Source: Billgrantia montanilacus (GTDB lineage Bacteria; Pseudomonadota; Gammaproteobacteria; Pseudomonadales; Halomonadaceae). From it: 64,000 bases of DNA. Shown in pieces: positions 18,854-27,919 of the stretch; position 1 is the first letter of the stretch, and every line of letters starts with the position of its first letter. The notes beneath the pieces are model-generated. The model was not told the origin of the DNA. It saw only the letters and a program-made list of their open reading frames with translations, and ran no database searches. The translations under genes were made by a program, and so were the position numbers. The stretch lies in contig NZ_QPII01000008.1 of NCBI RefSeq assembly GCF_003336675.1, positions 62,001-126,000 on the forward strand, given 5' to 3'.

Positions 18854-20287
18854 ATGCGAATCGTCAACGAGACACAGCTGACGGAACTGCTGGCCACGCT
18901 CCCCCCGGAGGGTGTCGGCAGGCCCCTCGACGAAAGCGGCGACTACGCCTGGCTCGACGAGGAGATGATGAAGATCGGCTCGCTGCAGCACGGCGAGGTC
19001 GATTGGGAAGGTGCCGAGACCCGTGCGGTTCGGCTGCTGAGCACCACGGGCAAGGATCTCAAGGTGCTCGGCCACCTGCTGCACTGCCTGCAGCGTGGCG
19101 GCGACGGCGTTCGCTTCGCCCTCTCGCTTCACCTGCTGTCCGGCAGCCTGGAGCAGTGGTGGGACAAGGCCTACCCCTTCCAGGGCCCCCGGGGGGCGAA
19201 GCTGCGGCCGAGGCTGTTTGCCCAGTTCACCCAGCGGGCCGCCAAGCTGGCCGAAGCCCTCGACTTCAGCAACGCGGAGGAGGAGCACCAGGCCTGCCAG
19301 GCCGCCCTCGACACCCTGCTGGCCGTGGCGCGGGACCAGGGTCTCCCGGATGACGCCCTGGTCGAGCTGCGCCACCAGCTGCAACAGGCCCAGCCGCGTC
19401 AGGCATCGGCGGCACAGGCCGGTGCCGGCCCTGGCGGTGGTTCCGCGGCTGCGTCGACTGGCAACGGCGGTAACGGTGCCTCGGCCCCGGCGGCGAAGAT
19501 GCCTGAAATGCGCCTGGAAGCCGGCAACGAGCGGGTCAATCGCCAGGCGCTGCTGAAGATGGCGGACTTTCTCAACGAGCAGTCGCCGGGGGAGGCACTG
19601 ACCTATCGGCTTCGTCGCCATGCGGTCTGGGGTGCCATCCAGGCGCTGCCGGCCTCCCGCGACGGCGGACGCACCGAGCTGGCGCCGGTGGCCGCCGATC
19701 GCGCGGCGGACTATCGCGAGGCGCTCTCCCGCGGCGGAGACAACGCCTTGTGGCAGCGCATCGAGAACAGCCTGGCGGTCAGCCCCTACTGGCTGGAGGG
19801 GCACCGCATGAGCGCCACCCTGGCCGAGCGGCTGGGCCATTCGCGCTGCGGCGAGGCGATCCGCGACGAGGCGGCGCGCTTCGTCGCGCGGCTGCCCGGC
19901 CTGGAAGCGCTGAGCTTCAACGACGGCACCCCCTTCGTCGATGAAGAGACGCTGCGCTGGCTGCAGAGCGTGCCCGGCGGTGGGGGCGCGCCTGCCCAGG
20001 GCGATGGCAGCGGTGACCCCTGGCAGGCCGGGCTGGAGCAGGCCCGGGAGTGCCTCGCCGTGGAGGGGCTGGAAGCGGCCCTGACGATTCTCGACCAGGG
20101 CCTGGCCCAGGCACATTCCCCGCGCGAGACCGCCTACTGGCGGCTGGCCAGCGCCGACCTGCTGCGCGAGGCCGGCCTGGCATCGCTGGCCGACCACCAC
20201 TATCGGGCGGTGCAACAGTCGGTGGTGGGTATCGGCCTGGACGAGTGGGAGCCGGGCCTGCTCAAGCGGCTCGAGGCTTCACCATGA
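18854..20287 (+). CDS. tssA: T6SS assembly protein TssA (VasJ, ImpA N-terminal domain)
   Basis: TssA primes tube/sheath polymerisation and caps the distal end. The 477-residue protein has the ImpA_N domain in the first 140 residues, including YAWLDEEMMKIGSLQHGEVDW, GKDLKVLGHLLHCLQ and LEQWWDKAYPFQGPRG. An Ala/Gly-rich linker near 180-215 follows, then a VasJ-type C-terminal domain (LLKMADFLNEQSPGEALTYR). Start ATG 18854 follows a GAGGTGGTG site and is where the family sequence begins. Confidence 0.9.
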   Translation: MRIVNETQLTELLATLPPEGVGRPLDESGDYAWLDEEMMKIGSLQHGEVDWEGAETRAVRLLSTTGKDLKVLGHLLHCLQRGGDGVRFALSLHLLSGSLEQWWDKAYPFQGPRGAKLRPRLFAQFTQRAAKLAEALDFSNAEEEHQACQAALDTLLAVARDQGLPDDALVELRHQLQQAQPRQASAAQAGAGPGGGSAAASTGNGGNGASAPAAKMPEMRLEAGNERVNRQALLKMADFLNEQSPGEALTYRLRRHAVWGAIQALPASRDGGRTELAPVAADRAADYREALSRGGDNALWQRIENSLAVSPYWLEGHRMSATLAERLGHSRCGEAIRDEAARFVARLPGLEALSFNDGTPFVDEETLRWLQSVPGGGGAPAQGDGSGDPWQAGLEQARECLAVEGLEAALTILDQGLAQAHSPRETAYWRLASADLLREAGLASLADHHYRAVQQSVVGIGLDEWEPGLLKRLEASP

Positions 20288-20399
20288 CTATCACAATGAC
20301 GATCACCATGCTCCTGCAGACCGAAACGAATGGCATCCGGCCAATGAACAACGACGACACACGACACAACATCACCGACAGGGACGAGGGCCAAGGCTC

Positions 20400-23300
20400 A
20401 TGTGGAAAGGTTTGAAGTCAGGGCTGAGCCGCTGGGTACCCGGCGCCTCACGCGCCCAAAGCAATCTCAATCGCGCCAAGGGGCATGGCAACAAGGCCCA
20501 GGGTATCGGCAAGAAGGCGAGCAAGCTGACCGCGGTGCTGTGGTGCCTGGTGTTGGCGGCGCTGGTCGCGGCGATCTGGTGGCTCGGGCCGATGTGGGAG
20601 GTGCGTGGCAGCTACCCACTGGGGCCCTGGCTCAATCGCCTGCTGGCCACGCTGGCGCTGGCCACCCTGGTGGCGCTGGTGTGGGGCATCCGCCTGGCCC
20701 GGCGCCTGCGCGATATGGACGAGGAGCGCCGCCATGCCGAGCGCCTGCAGTTCGATCCGGCCCAGATGCAGGTCGAACAGCAGGAGGAGAACCTCAACGC
20801 CACCCTGAACGAGCTGATCGATAACCTGGGCTCCGGTCCGGGTGCACGCTACAAGCTGCCCTGGTACCTCGTCATGGGGGTCGAGAACGCCGGCAAGACC
20901 AGCCTGATCAACCGCTCCGGCCAGAACTTCGCCCTGACCCACGTGATGAAGGCATCCGGCCAGGGCAAGAAGGGGCAGTTCGGCTTCGACTGGTGGATCG
21001 GCGACAAGGCCGTGCTGATCGATCCGGACGGCGAGCTGCTGACCCAGGGCGCCATGGAGGGCGGCGAACCCCAGGAGCTGGAGAGCCGCCTGTGGGATCA
21101 CTTCACCGGCTGGCTGGAGCGCAACCGCTCCCAGCGTCCCCTCGACGGTGTCGTGCTGGTGCTCGACCTGGCCCGGCTGAGCGACGCCAAGGTGGCGGTG
21201 CGCAAGGCCTATGCCTCGCTGCTGCGCGCCCGCCTGCGCGAACTGATGGAGCGTCACGGCGCCCGACTGCCGGTCTATGTCACCTTCAGCAAGATGGATT
21301 TGCTCCACGGTTTCGACGACTTCTTCCGCCACTATTCACGGGCGGCGCGCCGTGCGCCGCTGGGCTTCACCTTCAGTGCCGACAGCCTCGAGAGGCCCGG
21401 CCAATGGGAGGCGGAGTTCGCCACCGCCTACGACGAGATGCTCGAGCGGCTCAATCGCAGCCTGCCCTCGCTGCTCGCCGAATGCCGCGACCGGGAAGAG
21501 CGCGAGTCCGTATTCCGCTTCGTGCGCCAGCTTGCCGGCCTGCGCGACGTGCTGCTCGGCTTCCTCTGCGAGGCGCTCTCCAGCGACCGCTTCTCCACCG
21601 CCGCCATGGTTCGGGGCACCTACTTCACCTCGGTCTATCAGCAGGGGGTGCCCGAAGACCCCTTCGTCGATGCCGCCGCCCGCCGCTACGGCATGGCCGA
21701 AAGCATCCAGCCGGCCCACCGGGCGGCCCGCAGTGCGCTCTACTTCACCGAGGAGCTGTTCGACAAGGTGATCTATCCCGAGGCGGGCCTGGCCGGCGAC
21801 AACGCCCGGGCCGCGCGTCGCCGGCGTCGCGTGCGTCGCACCAGCGTCGTCGCCTGCCTGCTGGGGGCCGCCGTCCTGCTCGGTGGCTGGAGCCACTTCT
21901 ACCAGAAGAACAGCACCGCCCTGGCCGCCGTGGAGGAGAAGGCCCAGGACTTCCTGGCCTCCAAGCCCGATGAGCTGCAGGGCGACGACCCCACCGGCTA
22001 TGCCTTCCTGGATCCGCTGGATCGGCTGCGTGGCGCCACCCTGGCCTTCGGCGACTACCGCGACCAGCTGCCGTGGCTGGCCGACATGGGCCTCTATCAG
22101 GGCCAGCCCGTGGGTCGCGAGGTGGAAAGCGCCTACCTGGCGATGCTCTCCTATCATTTCCTGCCCTCGCTGATGGTCGGCATCATGGATGACATGAACC
22201 GTGCCGAGGAGGGCAGCAACGAGAAGCTGGCGCTGCTGCGCGTGTTGCGCATGATGTCGGATGCCAGCGGCCGCCAGCCTGAGCGGGTCCATGACTTCAT
22301 GGCCCGGCGCTGGCAGCGTGAATTCGCCCAACGCGGCAGCGTCCAGGAGCGCTTGCTCGATCACCTCGACTACGCCATGACCCACACCGACCTGGAAGGC
22401 AGTGTGGCCGCCGGCGACCGTAATGCCGAGCTGGCCATGACGCCGCTGCGTGGCAGCCTGCAGGCCGCCCAGGAGGAACTCTCACGTCAGCCCATGGACG
22501 AGCGGGTCTATGCCACCCTCAAGGCGGGCAGCGATCGCCGCAGCGGGGCGGTGCTGGACCTGCGCCAGGGCGTGGGACCCGCCTTCAGCGCCGTGTTCAT
22601 GGCTCGCGATGACGAGGACGAGAGGCTGCGCCTGCCCACCCTGGTGACCCGCGACGGCTTCGAGGGCTACTTCCTCAAGGAAGTCGAGCAGGCCACCGAG
22701 CTGGCGCTGATCGATCTCTGGGTGCTGGGCCGGCGTGACGACATCACCTTCAGTGAGGCCGACCAGCGTCAGCTGCGCGACGCCCTTCACGAGCGCTATG
22801 TCAGCGACTACCACGTGACCTGGCGGCAGGTGCTGGATGACGTCTTCCTGGTGCCGATCCCCGATATCGACCAGGCCGTCGTGGTGGCGGATACCCTGCT
22901 GGGGGCCAGCCGGCCGCTGGATCGCCTGCTGGGCGAGGTCGCCAACCACACCCGCCTCTATCCCGAGCTGCCGGTCGATGACGAAGCGGCCCGCCAGGCG
23001 CTGGAGCGTTCGCCCCGTTATCGCCTGGCCGGTGACATCGAGCGTAACTTCACCGAACTCAATGGGCTGCTGGATGCGCGAGGCAACAACCCCTCGGATA
23101 TCGCCGAGATCAAGACCGCCATTGCCGAGCTGCGCGACTACCTGCGTCATGTGCAGGGCGCCAGCGACCCGGGGCGTGCCGCCTTCGTCAGCGCCCGTGA
23201 CCGCCTGGCACTGCGCGGTGGCGACCCCATCCACAACCTGAAGCGTATCGCCGAGAACACCCCGGCGCCGGTGGACCGCATGCTCGAGAGCCTGGCCGAC

Positions 23301-24062
23301 CAGAGCTGGCAGCTGCTGATGGCCAGCGCCATCCGCCATCTCGAGCACCAGTGGCTCGACGATGTGGTCACGCCCTACAAGAACCGTCTGGCCGGGCGCT
23401 ACCCGCTGGTGGCCGGTGCCTCGCGGGACGTGGCCCTGACCGACTTCGAGGCCTTCTTCGGCCCGGGCGGCACCCTCGACAGCTTCTACCAGGACAATCT
23501 GCGACCCTTCATCGAGGAAGCTCCGGAACAGCTGCTCGACGCCGACGGCAACTCGCTGCTACGGGGTAGCGTGTTCACGGCGTTCCAGCGCGCCGAGCAG
23601 ATTCGCGAGGCCTATTTCGGCCGCGACGGCGTGCTCGACGTGGAATTCTCCCTCGAACCGGTCAGCCTCAGCCCCGACAAGCGGCGCGGCGTGATCAGCG
23701 TCGACGGTCAGCTGATCGAATACGCCCACAGCGCCAGCCACCGGGTCTCGATGATCTGGCCCAACACCCTGCGGGGCGGCACCGAAAGCCGGGTCACCCT
23801 GGTGCCGAGTCAGGTCAATCGCTCGCCGCGCAGCATGTCCCGCGACGGCGCCTGGGCCTGGTTCCGGCTGCTCGATGAGGCCGAGATCACCAGTGCCGGC
23901 GAACGCGACCTGGAGCTGCGCTTCAGCGTCGACGGCGGCACCATCCGCTATCGCCTCAGCGCCAACGGCTCACGCAATCCCTTCACCCGGCCGCTGGCCG
24001 CCGGCTTCCAACTGCCCACCGCACTCTATGCCGAGGGAGGCCTGAATGCTGACGATGTTTAA
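20400..24062 (+). CDS. tssM: T6SS inner-membrane core protein TssM (IcmF/VasK)
   Basis: TssM spans the inner membrane and reaches TssJ in the periplasm, forming the channel with TssL. The 1220-residue protein has two N-terminal transmembrane helices (about 45-66 and 80-98), a cytoplasmic GTPase-like domain with P-loop GVENAGKTSL near 160-169, and a third helix near 482-500. A large periplasmic part follows, ending in a domain with PNTLRGGTESRVTL. The P-loop is intact. The 112 bases before it contain no convincing gene. Confidence 0.95.
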   Translation: MWKGLKSGLSRWVPGASRAQSNLNRAKGHGNKAQGIGKKASKLTAVLWCLVLAALVAAIWWLGPMWEVRGSYPLGPWLNRLLATLALATLVALVWGIRLARRLRDMDEERRHAERLQFDPAQMQVEQQEENLNATLNELIDNLGSGPGARYKLPWYLVMGVENAGKTSLINRSGQNFALTHVMKASGQGKKGQFGFDWWIGDKAVLIDPDGELLTQGAMEGGEPQELESRLWDHFTGWLERNRSQRPLDGVVLVLDLARLSDAKVAVRKAYASLLRARLRELMERHGARLPVYVTFSKMDLLHGFDDFFRHYSRAARRAPLGFTFSADSLERPGQWEAEFATAYDEMLERLNRSLPSLLAECRDREERESVFRFVRQLAGLRDVLLGFLCEALSSDRFSTAAMVRGTYFTSVYQQGVPEDPFVDAAARRYGMAESIQPAHRAARSALYFTEELFDKVIYPEAGLAGDNARAARRRRRVRRTSVVACLLGAAVLLGGWSHFYQKNSTALAAVEEKAQDFLASKPDELQGDDPTGYAFLDPLDRLRGATLAFGDYRDQLPWLADMGLYQGQPVGREVESAYLAMLSYHFLPSLMVGIMDDMNRAEEGSNEKLALLRVLRMMSDASGRQPERVHDFMARRWQREFAQRGSVQERLLDHLDYAMTHTDLEGSVAAGDRNAELAMTPLRGSLQAAQEELSRQPMDERVYATLKAGSDRRSGAVLDLRQGVGPAFSAVFMARDDEDERLRLPTLVTRDGFEGYFLKEVEQATELALIDLWVLGRRDDITFSEADQRQLRDALHERYVSDYHVTWRQVLDDVFLVPIPDIDQAVVVADTLLGASRPLDRLLGEVANHTRLYPELPVDDEAARQALERSPRYRLAGDIERNFTELNGLLDARGNNPSDIAEIKTAIAELRDYLRHVQGASDPGRAAFVSARDRLALRGGDPIHNLKRIAENTPAPVDRMLESLADQSWQLLMASAIRHLEHQWLDDVVTPYKNRLAGRYPLVAGASRDVALTDFEAFFGPGGTLDSFYQDNLRPFIEEAPEQLLDADGNSLLRGSVFTAFQRAEQIREAYFGRDGVLDVEFSLEPVSLSPDKRRGVISVDGQLIEYAHSASHRVSMIWPNTLRGGTESRVTLVPSQVNRSPRSMSRDGAWAWFRLLDEAEITSAGERDLELRFSVDGGTIRYRLSANGSRNPFTRPLAAGFQLPTALYAEGGLNADDV

Positions 24063-24627
24063 GCGGTTGTTTTCCGGAGGGCGCGAGGCGGCCAAGGCCG
24101 ACCCCGCGCCAACGGACAGCGCCATGGCCGGGCTGGAAACGGCTCAGGTAGAGGACATCGAACGCTTTCTGTACGCGGCACGCCGCGCCGATGCCCAGGG
24201 GCACTCCCCCTGGGTGCTGCGCGACGAGGCCCGCCTGGAAACCCTGCGGCGCGCGCTGGAATTCACCGCGCACCGGGGGCTGTGGCTGCAGCGCGATGGC
24301 AGCCACGTGGCCCACTGGCAGGGCCGGCTGCTGGTATTGCGCCACGGCGAAGGGCCGCCGCTGGGCATGCTGCTGGCCTGCCGGCCGGATGACGAAGCCG
24401 CCTGGCAGCTGCGCTTCTTCTTCATCGAGCCGGAGTGGCAGGGCAGCGGCCACGGTGCCCGCCTGCTGCTGGCGGCGAGGCGCACCCTCAGCGGCACCCC
24501 ACTGCAGTCACGCCTGCCGGTGGCCTGCGAGGCGGCGATTCGCAGCCTGGAAAATGCCGGCTTCAAGCGCATGCACGTGGATGCATCGAAGGTGGCCAGC
24601 TTCGAGGCGCCGGCCGAGTGGGACTGA
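24046..24627 (+). CDS. GNAT-like N-acetyltransferase-fold protein within the T6SS operon
   Basis: The 193-residue protein ends with a region that looks like a GNAT fold: LRFFFIEPEWQGSGHGARLL carries the acetyl-CoA-binding Q-x-x-G-x-G signature (QGSGHG, near residue 132), and SLENAGFKRMHVD resembles the usual late strand (ENAGF). The N-terminal 60 residues are not recognised. It overlaps the end of tssM by 17 bp and precedes PAAR, so it is co-transcribed. V. cholerae has vasL here, not an acetyltransferase. Substrate unknown; the GNAT call rests on motif reading only. Confidence 0.6.
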   Translation: MLTMFKRLFSGGREAAKADPAPTDSAMAGLETAQVEDIERFLYAARRADAQGHSPWVLRDEARLETLRRALEFTAHRGLWLQRDGSHVAHWQGRLLVLRHGEGPPLGMLLACRPDDEAAWQLRFFFIEPEWQGSGHGARLLLAARRTLSGTPLQSRLPVACEAAIRSLENAGFKRMHVDASKVASFEAPAEWD

Positions 24628-24658
24628 GTCCCGCGAACCCAATAGAGGAGAACGACAG

Positions 24659-24946
24659 ATGGGACGCAAGCTCGTACTCGTGGGAGACATCGGTACCGAT
24701 CACGATGGCTTCCCGCCGACGCCGGTCATCGCCGGCAGCCCGACCGTGATGGTGGACGGCAAGCCGGTAGCGCGCCTGGGCGACCCCCTGGCCCCCCACA
24801 GCAAGCCCAATCACTCCTCGCACCCGCGGGCCATTGCCGAGGGCTCGGGCACCATCCTGGTCGACGGCAAGCCGGCGGCGCTCACCGGCCATGCCGTGAG
24901 CTGCGGCGGGGTGGTGATCGGCAGCGCAACCGGCGAGGGCAGCTGA
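24659..24946 (+). CDS. PAAR-domain spike tip protein
   Basis: PAAR proteins cap the VgrG trimer and sharpen the secreted spike. The 95-residue product has the PAAR pattern: short hydrophobic strands, repeated [15 protein letters not shown] and [21 protein letters not shown], and metal-ligand candidates in the histidines and the cysteine of the SCGG motif. No toxin extension is present. Start ATG 24659 follows an AGAGGAG site. It is separated by one base from vgrG. Confidence 0.92.
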   Translation: MGRKLVLVGDIGTDHDGFPPTPVIAGSPTVMVDGKPVARLGDPLAPHSKPNHSSHPRAIAEGSGTILVDGKPAALTGHAVSCGGVVIGSATGEGS

Positions 24947-24947
24947 C

Positions 24948-27116
24948 ATGGCCAACCAGACCGGTCTTCAGTTCACACTTGCCCTCGCCGGGGCCGACGA
25001 TATCGACCTGGCCGTGGTCGACTTCACGCTGACCGAGGCGCTCTCCCAGCCCTTCCATCTGGCGGTCAACCTCGCCAGCCGCGACCCGGATCTCGCCCCC
25101 GAGGCCTTCCTCGACCGCGAGCTGAGCCTGACGATCTGGCAGGACGGCGAGGTCCTGCGCCGGGTCCACGGCATCGCCACCGCCTTCGGCCGCGGCGACC
25201 GCGGCCATCGCCGCACCTTCTATTCGCTGACCCTCCAGCCGGCACTGTGGCGCCTCTCGCTGCGTCACAACTCGCGCATCTTCCAGAACGTCTCGCCGCT
25301 GACCATCATCAATACCCTGTGCGACGAGCGCGGCATCACCGACGTGGCCTTCGCCGCCACCCGCGAACCCGCCGAGCGCGAATACTGCGTGCAGTACCGC
25401 GAGACCGACCTGGCCTTTATCCAGCGCCTGGCCGCCGAGGAGGGGTTGTTCTACTTTCACGAGTTCTTCGAAACAGGCGAAGACAGTCCTGGCGGCGTCC
25501 ACCGCCTGGTCTTCGCCGACGACCCCCAGGTGCTGGCCAGCCTGGGCGAGCGCACCTATCACGGCCGCGCCGGCGGCACGCCGCCGCTGCGCCATGTGCG
25601 CAAGCTCAAGCAGGTCTCTCGGGTCCGCCCCGCCTCGGCCATGCTCAAGGACTACTCCTTCAAGCAGCCGGCATACGCGCAACTCCATGAGGATATGGCC
25701 GAAGGGCTGGAGGAGCATGCGCAACGGGACGACTACGAACATTACGACTACCCCGGCCGCTACAAGGCCGACGCCTCCGGCGAGGCCTTCACCCGCATCC
25801 GCCTGGAACACCTGCGCCACGATGCGCTGACCGCCGAGGCCGAGAGCGACCTGCCCGAACTCGCCCCCGGCAACCGCTTTGTACTCACCGACCACGACGC
25901 CGAGCGCCTCAACCGCGACTGGCAGGTGGTCTCGGTGGTGCATCACGGCAGGCAGCCCCAGGCGCTGCAAGAAGATGCCATGGGCGTGACCGCCAGCGAC
26001 CGCCAGGGCATCGGCGGCAACGACAGCACCCGCTACCACAACGAGCTGCTGCTCACCCCCGCCGACACCGCCTGGCGCCCGGAGCCCAATCCCAAGCCGA
26101 GAGTCGACGGCCCCCAGGTCGCCTTCGTGGTCGGTCCCGAGGGTGAGGAGATCCACTGTGACGAGCACGGCCGGGTCAAGGTGCAGTTCCCCTGGGACCG
26201 CTACGCCGAGCCCGATACCGCCGGGGCTGGCGGCGAAGCCGCTGTAAACGGAGCCAGTGCCTGGCTGAGAGTGAGCCAGGGCTGGGCCGGTGGCGGCTAC
26301 GGCAGCATCGCGATTCCCAGGATCGGGCACGAGGTCATCGTCTCCTTCCTCGAAGGCGATCCGGATCAGCCGCTGATCACCGGGCGCACCTACCACGCGG
26401 TGAACACCCCGCCCTACGCCCTGCCCGAGCACAAGACCCGCACCGTGCTGCGTACCCAGAGCCACAAGGGCGACGGCTTCAACGAACTGCGCTTCGAGGA
26501 CGAAGCCGAGCGGGAACAGATCTGGCTGCACGCCCAGAAGGACCTGGAGCTGCTGACCAACAACGACCGCACCGAGGAGATCGGCAACGACAGCTTCCTC
26601 ACCGTGCACAACGACCGCATCGGCGAGGTCCACGCCGATGACCACCTGACGGTACACGGCCAGCGGCACACCCAAATCGACGGCGACGACCACCTGATCG
26701 TCGATGCCAGCCGCCACGAGAAGATCGGCCGTGCTCAGCTGGTCGAGGCCGGCCAGGAGATCCACCACAAGGCGGGCATGAAGGTCGTGATCGAAGCCGG
26801 CGCCGAGATCACCCTCAAGGCCGGCGGCAGCTTCATCAAGCTCGACCCCAGCGGCGTGACCATCGTCGGTGCCAGCGTGAAGATCAACTCCGGCGGCAGC
26901 CCAGGCTCCGGCTCCGGCCAGGCGGCCCAGGCGCCGGCGTTGCCGAGGGAGGCAACGGGTGAGTCGCATGAGGATGTCACCATGGGGCCGGTTTTCGGTA
27001 AGCGCCTCGATCAGGCCATGGCGGAGGATATCCCGATGATCGAGCGCTGCCAGATGCAGCGTGACGGAAGCTGCCCCCTGTCCGACTGTCCCTGCAGGGG
27101 TAGTGCATTGTCATGA
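24948..27116 (+). CDS. vgrG: T6SS spike protein VgrG (TssI)
   Basis: VgrG trimers form the puncturing spike. The 722-residue protein has the gp27-like part ([48 protein letters not shown]), the gp5 OB-fold region ([27 protein letters not shown] with [14 protein letters not shown]) and the beta-prism repeats near 550-640. No C-terminal catalytic domain is present. A short tail near 650-722 ends with a cysteine-rich stretch ([16 protein letters not shown]) that may dock cargo or a metal. It overlaps the DUF4123 gene by 4 bp. Confidence 0.95.
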   Translation: MANQTGLQFTLALAGADDIDLAVVDFTLTEALSQPFHLAVNLASRDPDLAPEAFLDRELSLTIWQDGEVLRRVHGIATAFGRGDRGHRRTFYSLTLQPALWRLSLRHNSRIFQNVSPLTIINTLCDERGITDVAFAATREPAEREYCVQYRETDLAFIQRLAAEEGLFYFHEFFETGEDSPGGVHRLVFADDPQVLASLGERTYHGRAGGTPPLRHVRKLKQVSRVRPASAMLKDYSFKQPAYAQLHEDMAEGLEEHAQRDDYEHYDYPGRYKADASGEAFTRIRLEHLRHDALTAEAESDLPELAPGNRFVLTDHDAERLNRDWQVVSVVHHGRQPQALQEDAMGVTASDRQGIGGNDSTRYHNELLLTPADTAWRPEPNPKPRVDGPQVAFVVGPEGEEIHCDEHGRVKVQFPWDRYAEPDTAGAGGEAAVNGASAWLRVSQGWAGGGYGSIAIPRIGHEVIVSFLEGDPDQPLITGRTYHAVNTPPYALPEHKTRTVLRTQSHKGDGFNELRFEDEAEREQIWLHAQKDLELLTNNDRTEEIGNDSFLTVHNDRIGEVHADDHLTVHGQRHTQIDGDDHLIVDASRHEKIGRAQLVEAGQEIHHKAGMKVVIEAGAEITLKAGGSFIKLDPSGVTIVGASVKINSGGSPGSGSGQAAQAPALPREATGESHEDVTMGPVFGKRLDQAMAEDIPMIERCQMQRDGSCPLSDCPCRGSALS

Positions 27117-27919
27117 AAGTGATCCGCGCCGATTCATTGTCCGCGCTGCTCAGGAATGAGAGCCGCCACTTGAGTCACTGGCTGGTACTCGAAGAGACCG
27201 GCGAGACCCTGACGTCTCTGTACAGGCAGGTGCCGAAACTCGAATACGAATGGCTGTTTCTGGAAACGCCATATTCCGACTTCCTGAAAAGAAGCCCGGT
27301 GGTATTGCGCGTAAGCGATGCGATAGGGGACCTGTTTCAGGCATTCTCCCAGGATCCGAGAAAGGGCATTTCTCCGGGTATCGTCGTTGCCAGCCAAGCC
27401 CCGGAAGGTGAGATGCTGGCGCATCTGCGCCGCTGTTTGAGCGTTGCCTTTTACGGTGATCGCAAAGGCATGTTGCGGTACTACCATCCCGACGTTGCGG
27501 CAGTGCTCTTTGCTGCTCCCGAACATGTCAGCCAGGCCTGGTTCGGTCCTATTGAGCGCTGGATATGGCATGGAGAAGCGCATCCGCGAAACTCCACGGC
27601 TGGTGCATGGCATGCGCTATGTGCCGATGAGGGCGAGACAGTGCTTCACGGGGAGCCAGCTCACGCCGCAAAAACGCCGGCAGGGGCGGAACCAACGCTT
27701 GCCCTTTCCAGCGGGCAGGAAGCCTCGCTCGAGCGTTATATCCGTGTGATGAGAGCCTGGAAGGATTTTCACCAGCCGGGCGAGAGTCTCGAGGATCCGG
27801 AAGCCTATCGTCGTTTTCTTGCAAGCGCTCGACTCGAACAGGCGTTGGGCCAGAAAAGCGACCCGTCTGTTGGTCTTGAAGAGCCTATGCAATCCCCCAG
27901 TCAATGGAGTGCCACATGA
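27113..27919 (+). CDS. DUF4123 effector adaptor (VasW/Tap-like)
   Basis: DUF4123 proteins are chaperones that load a neighbouring effector on VgrG. The 268-residue protein shows the typical opening [20 protein letters not shown], and [28 protein letters not shown] matches the conserved 'RR..........R..dp.v...l' core of the family. Its place between vgrG and the large effector gene is the standard vgrG-adaptor-effector order (as vgrG2-vasW-vasX in V. cholerae). Its stop overlaps the effector start. Confidence 0.85.
   Translation: MKVIRADSLSALLRNESRHLSHWLVLEETGETLTSLYRQVPKLEYEWLFLETPYSDFLKRSPVVLRVSDAIGDLFQAFSQDPRKGISPGIVVASQAPEGEMLAHLRRCLSVAFYGDRKGMLRYYHPDVAAVLFAAPEHVSQAWFGPIERWIWHGEAHPRNSTAGAWHALCADEGETVLHGEPAHAAKTPAGAEPTLALSSGQEASLERYIRVMRAWKDFHQPGESLEDPEAYRRFLASARLEQALGQKSDPSVGLEEPMQSPSQWSAT

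Noticed and set aside
20284..20415. Short open frame between tssA and tssM, beginning MTITMTITMLLQ
   Set aside because: It has a simple repetitive start, overlaps tssM by 16 bases and shows no family resemblance; more likely a non-coding spacer or, at best, a coupling leader.
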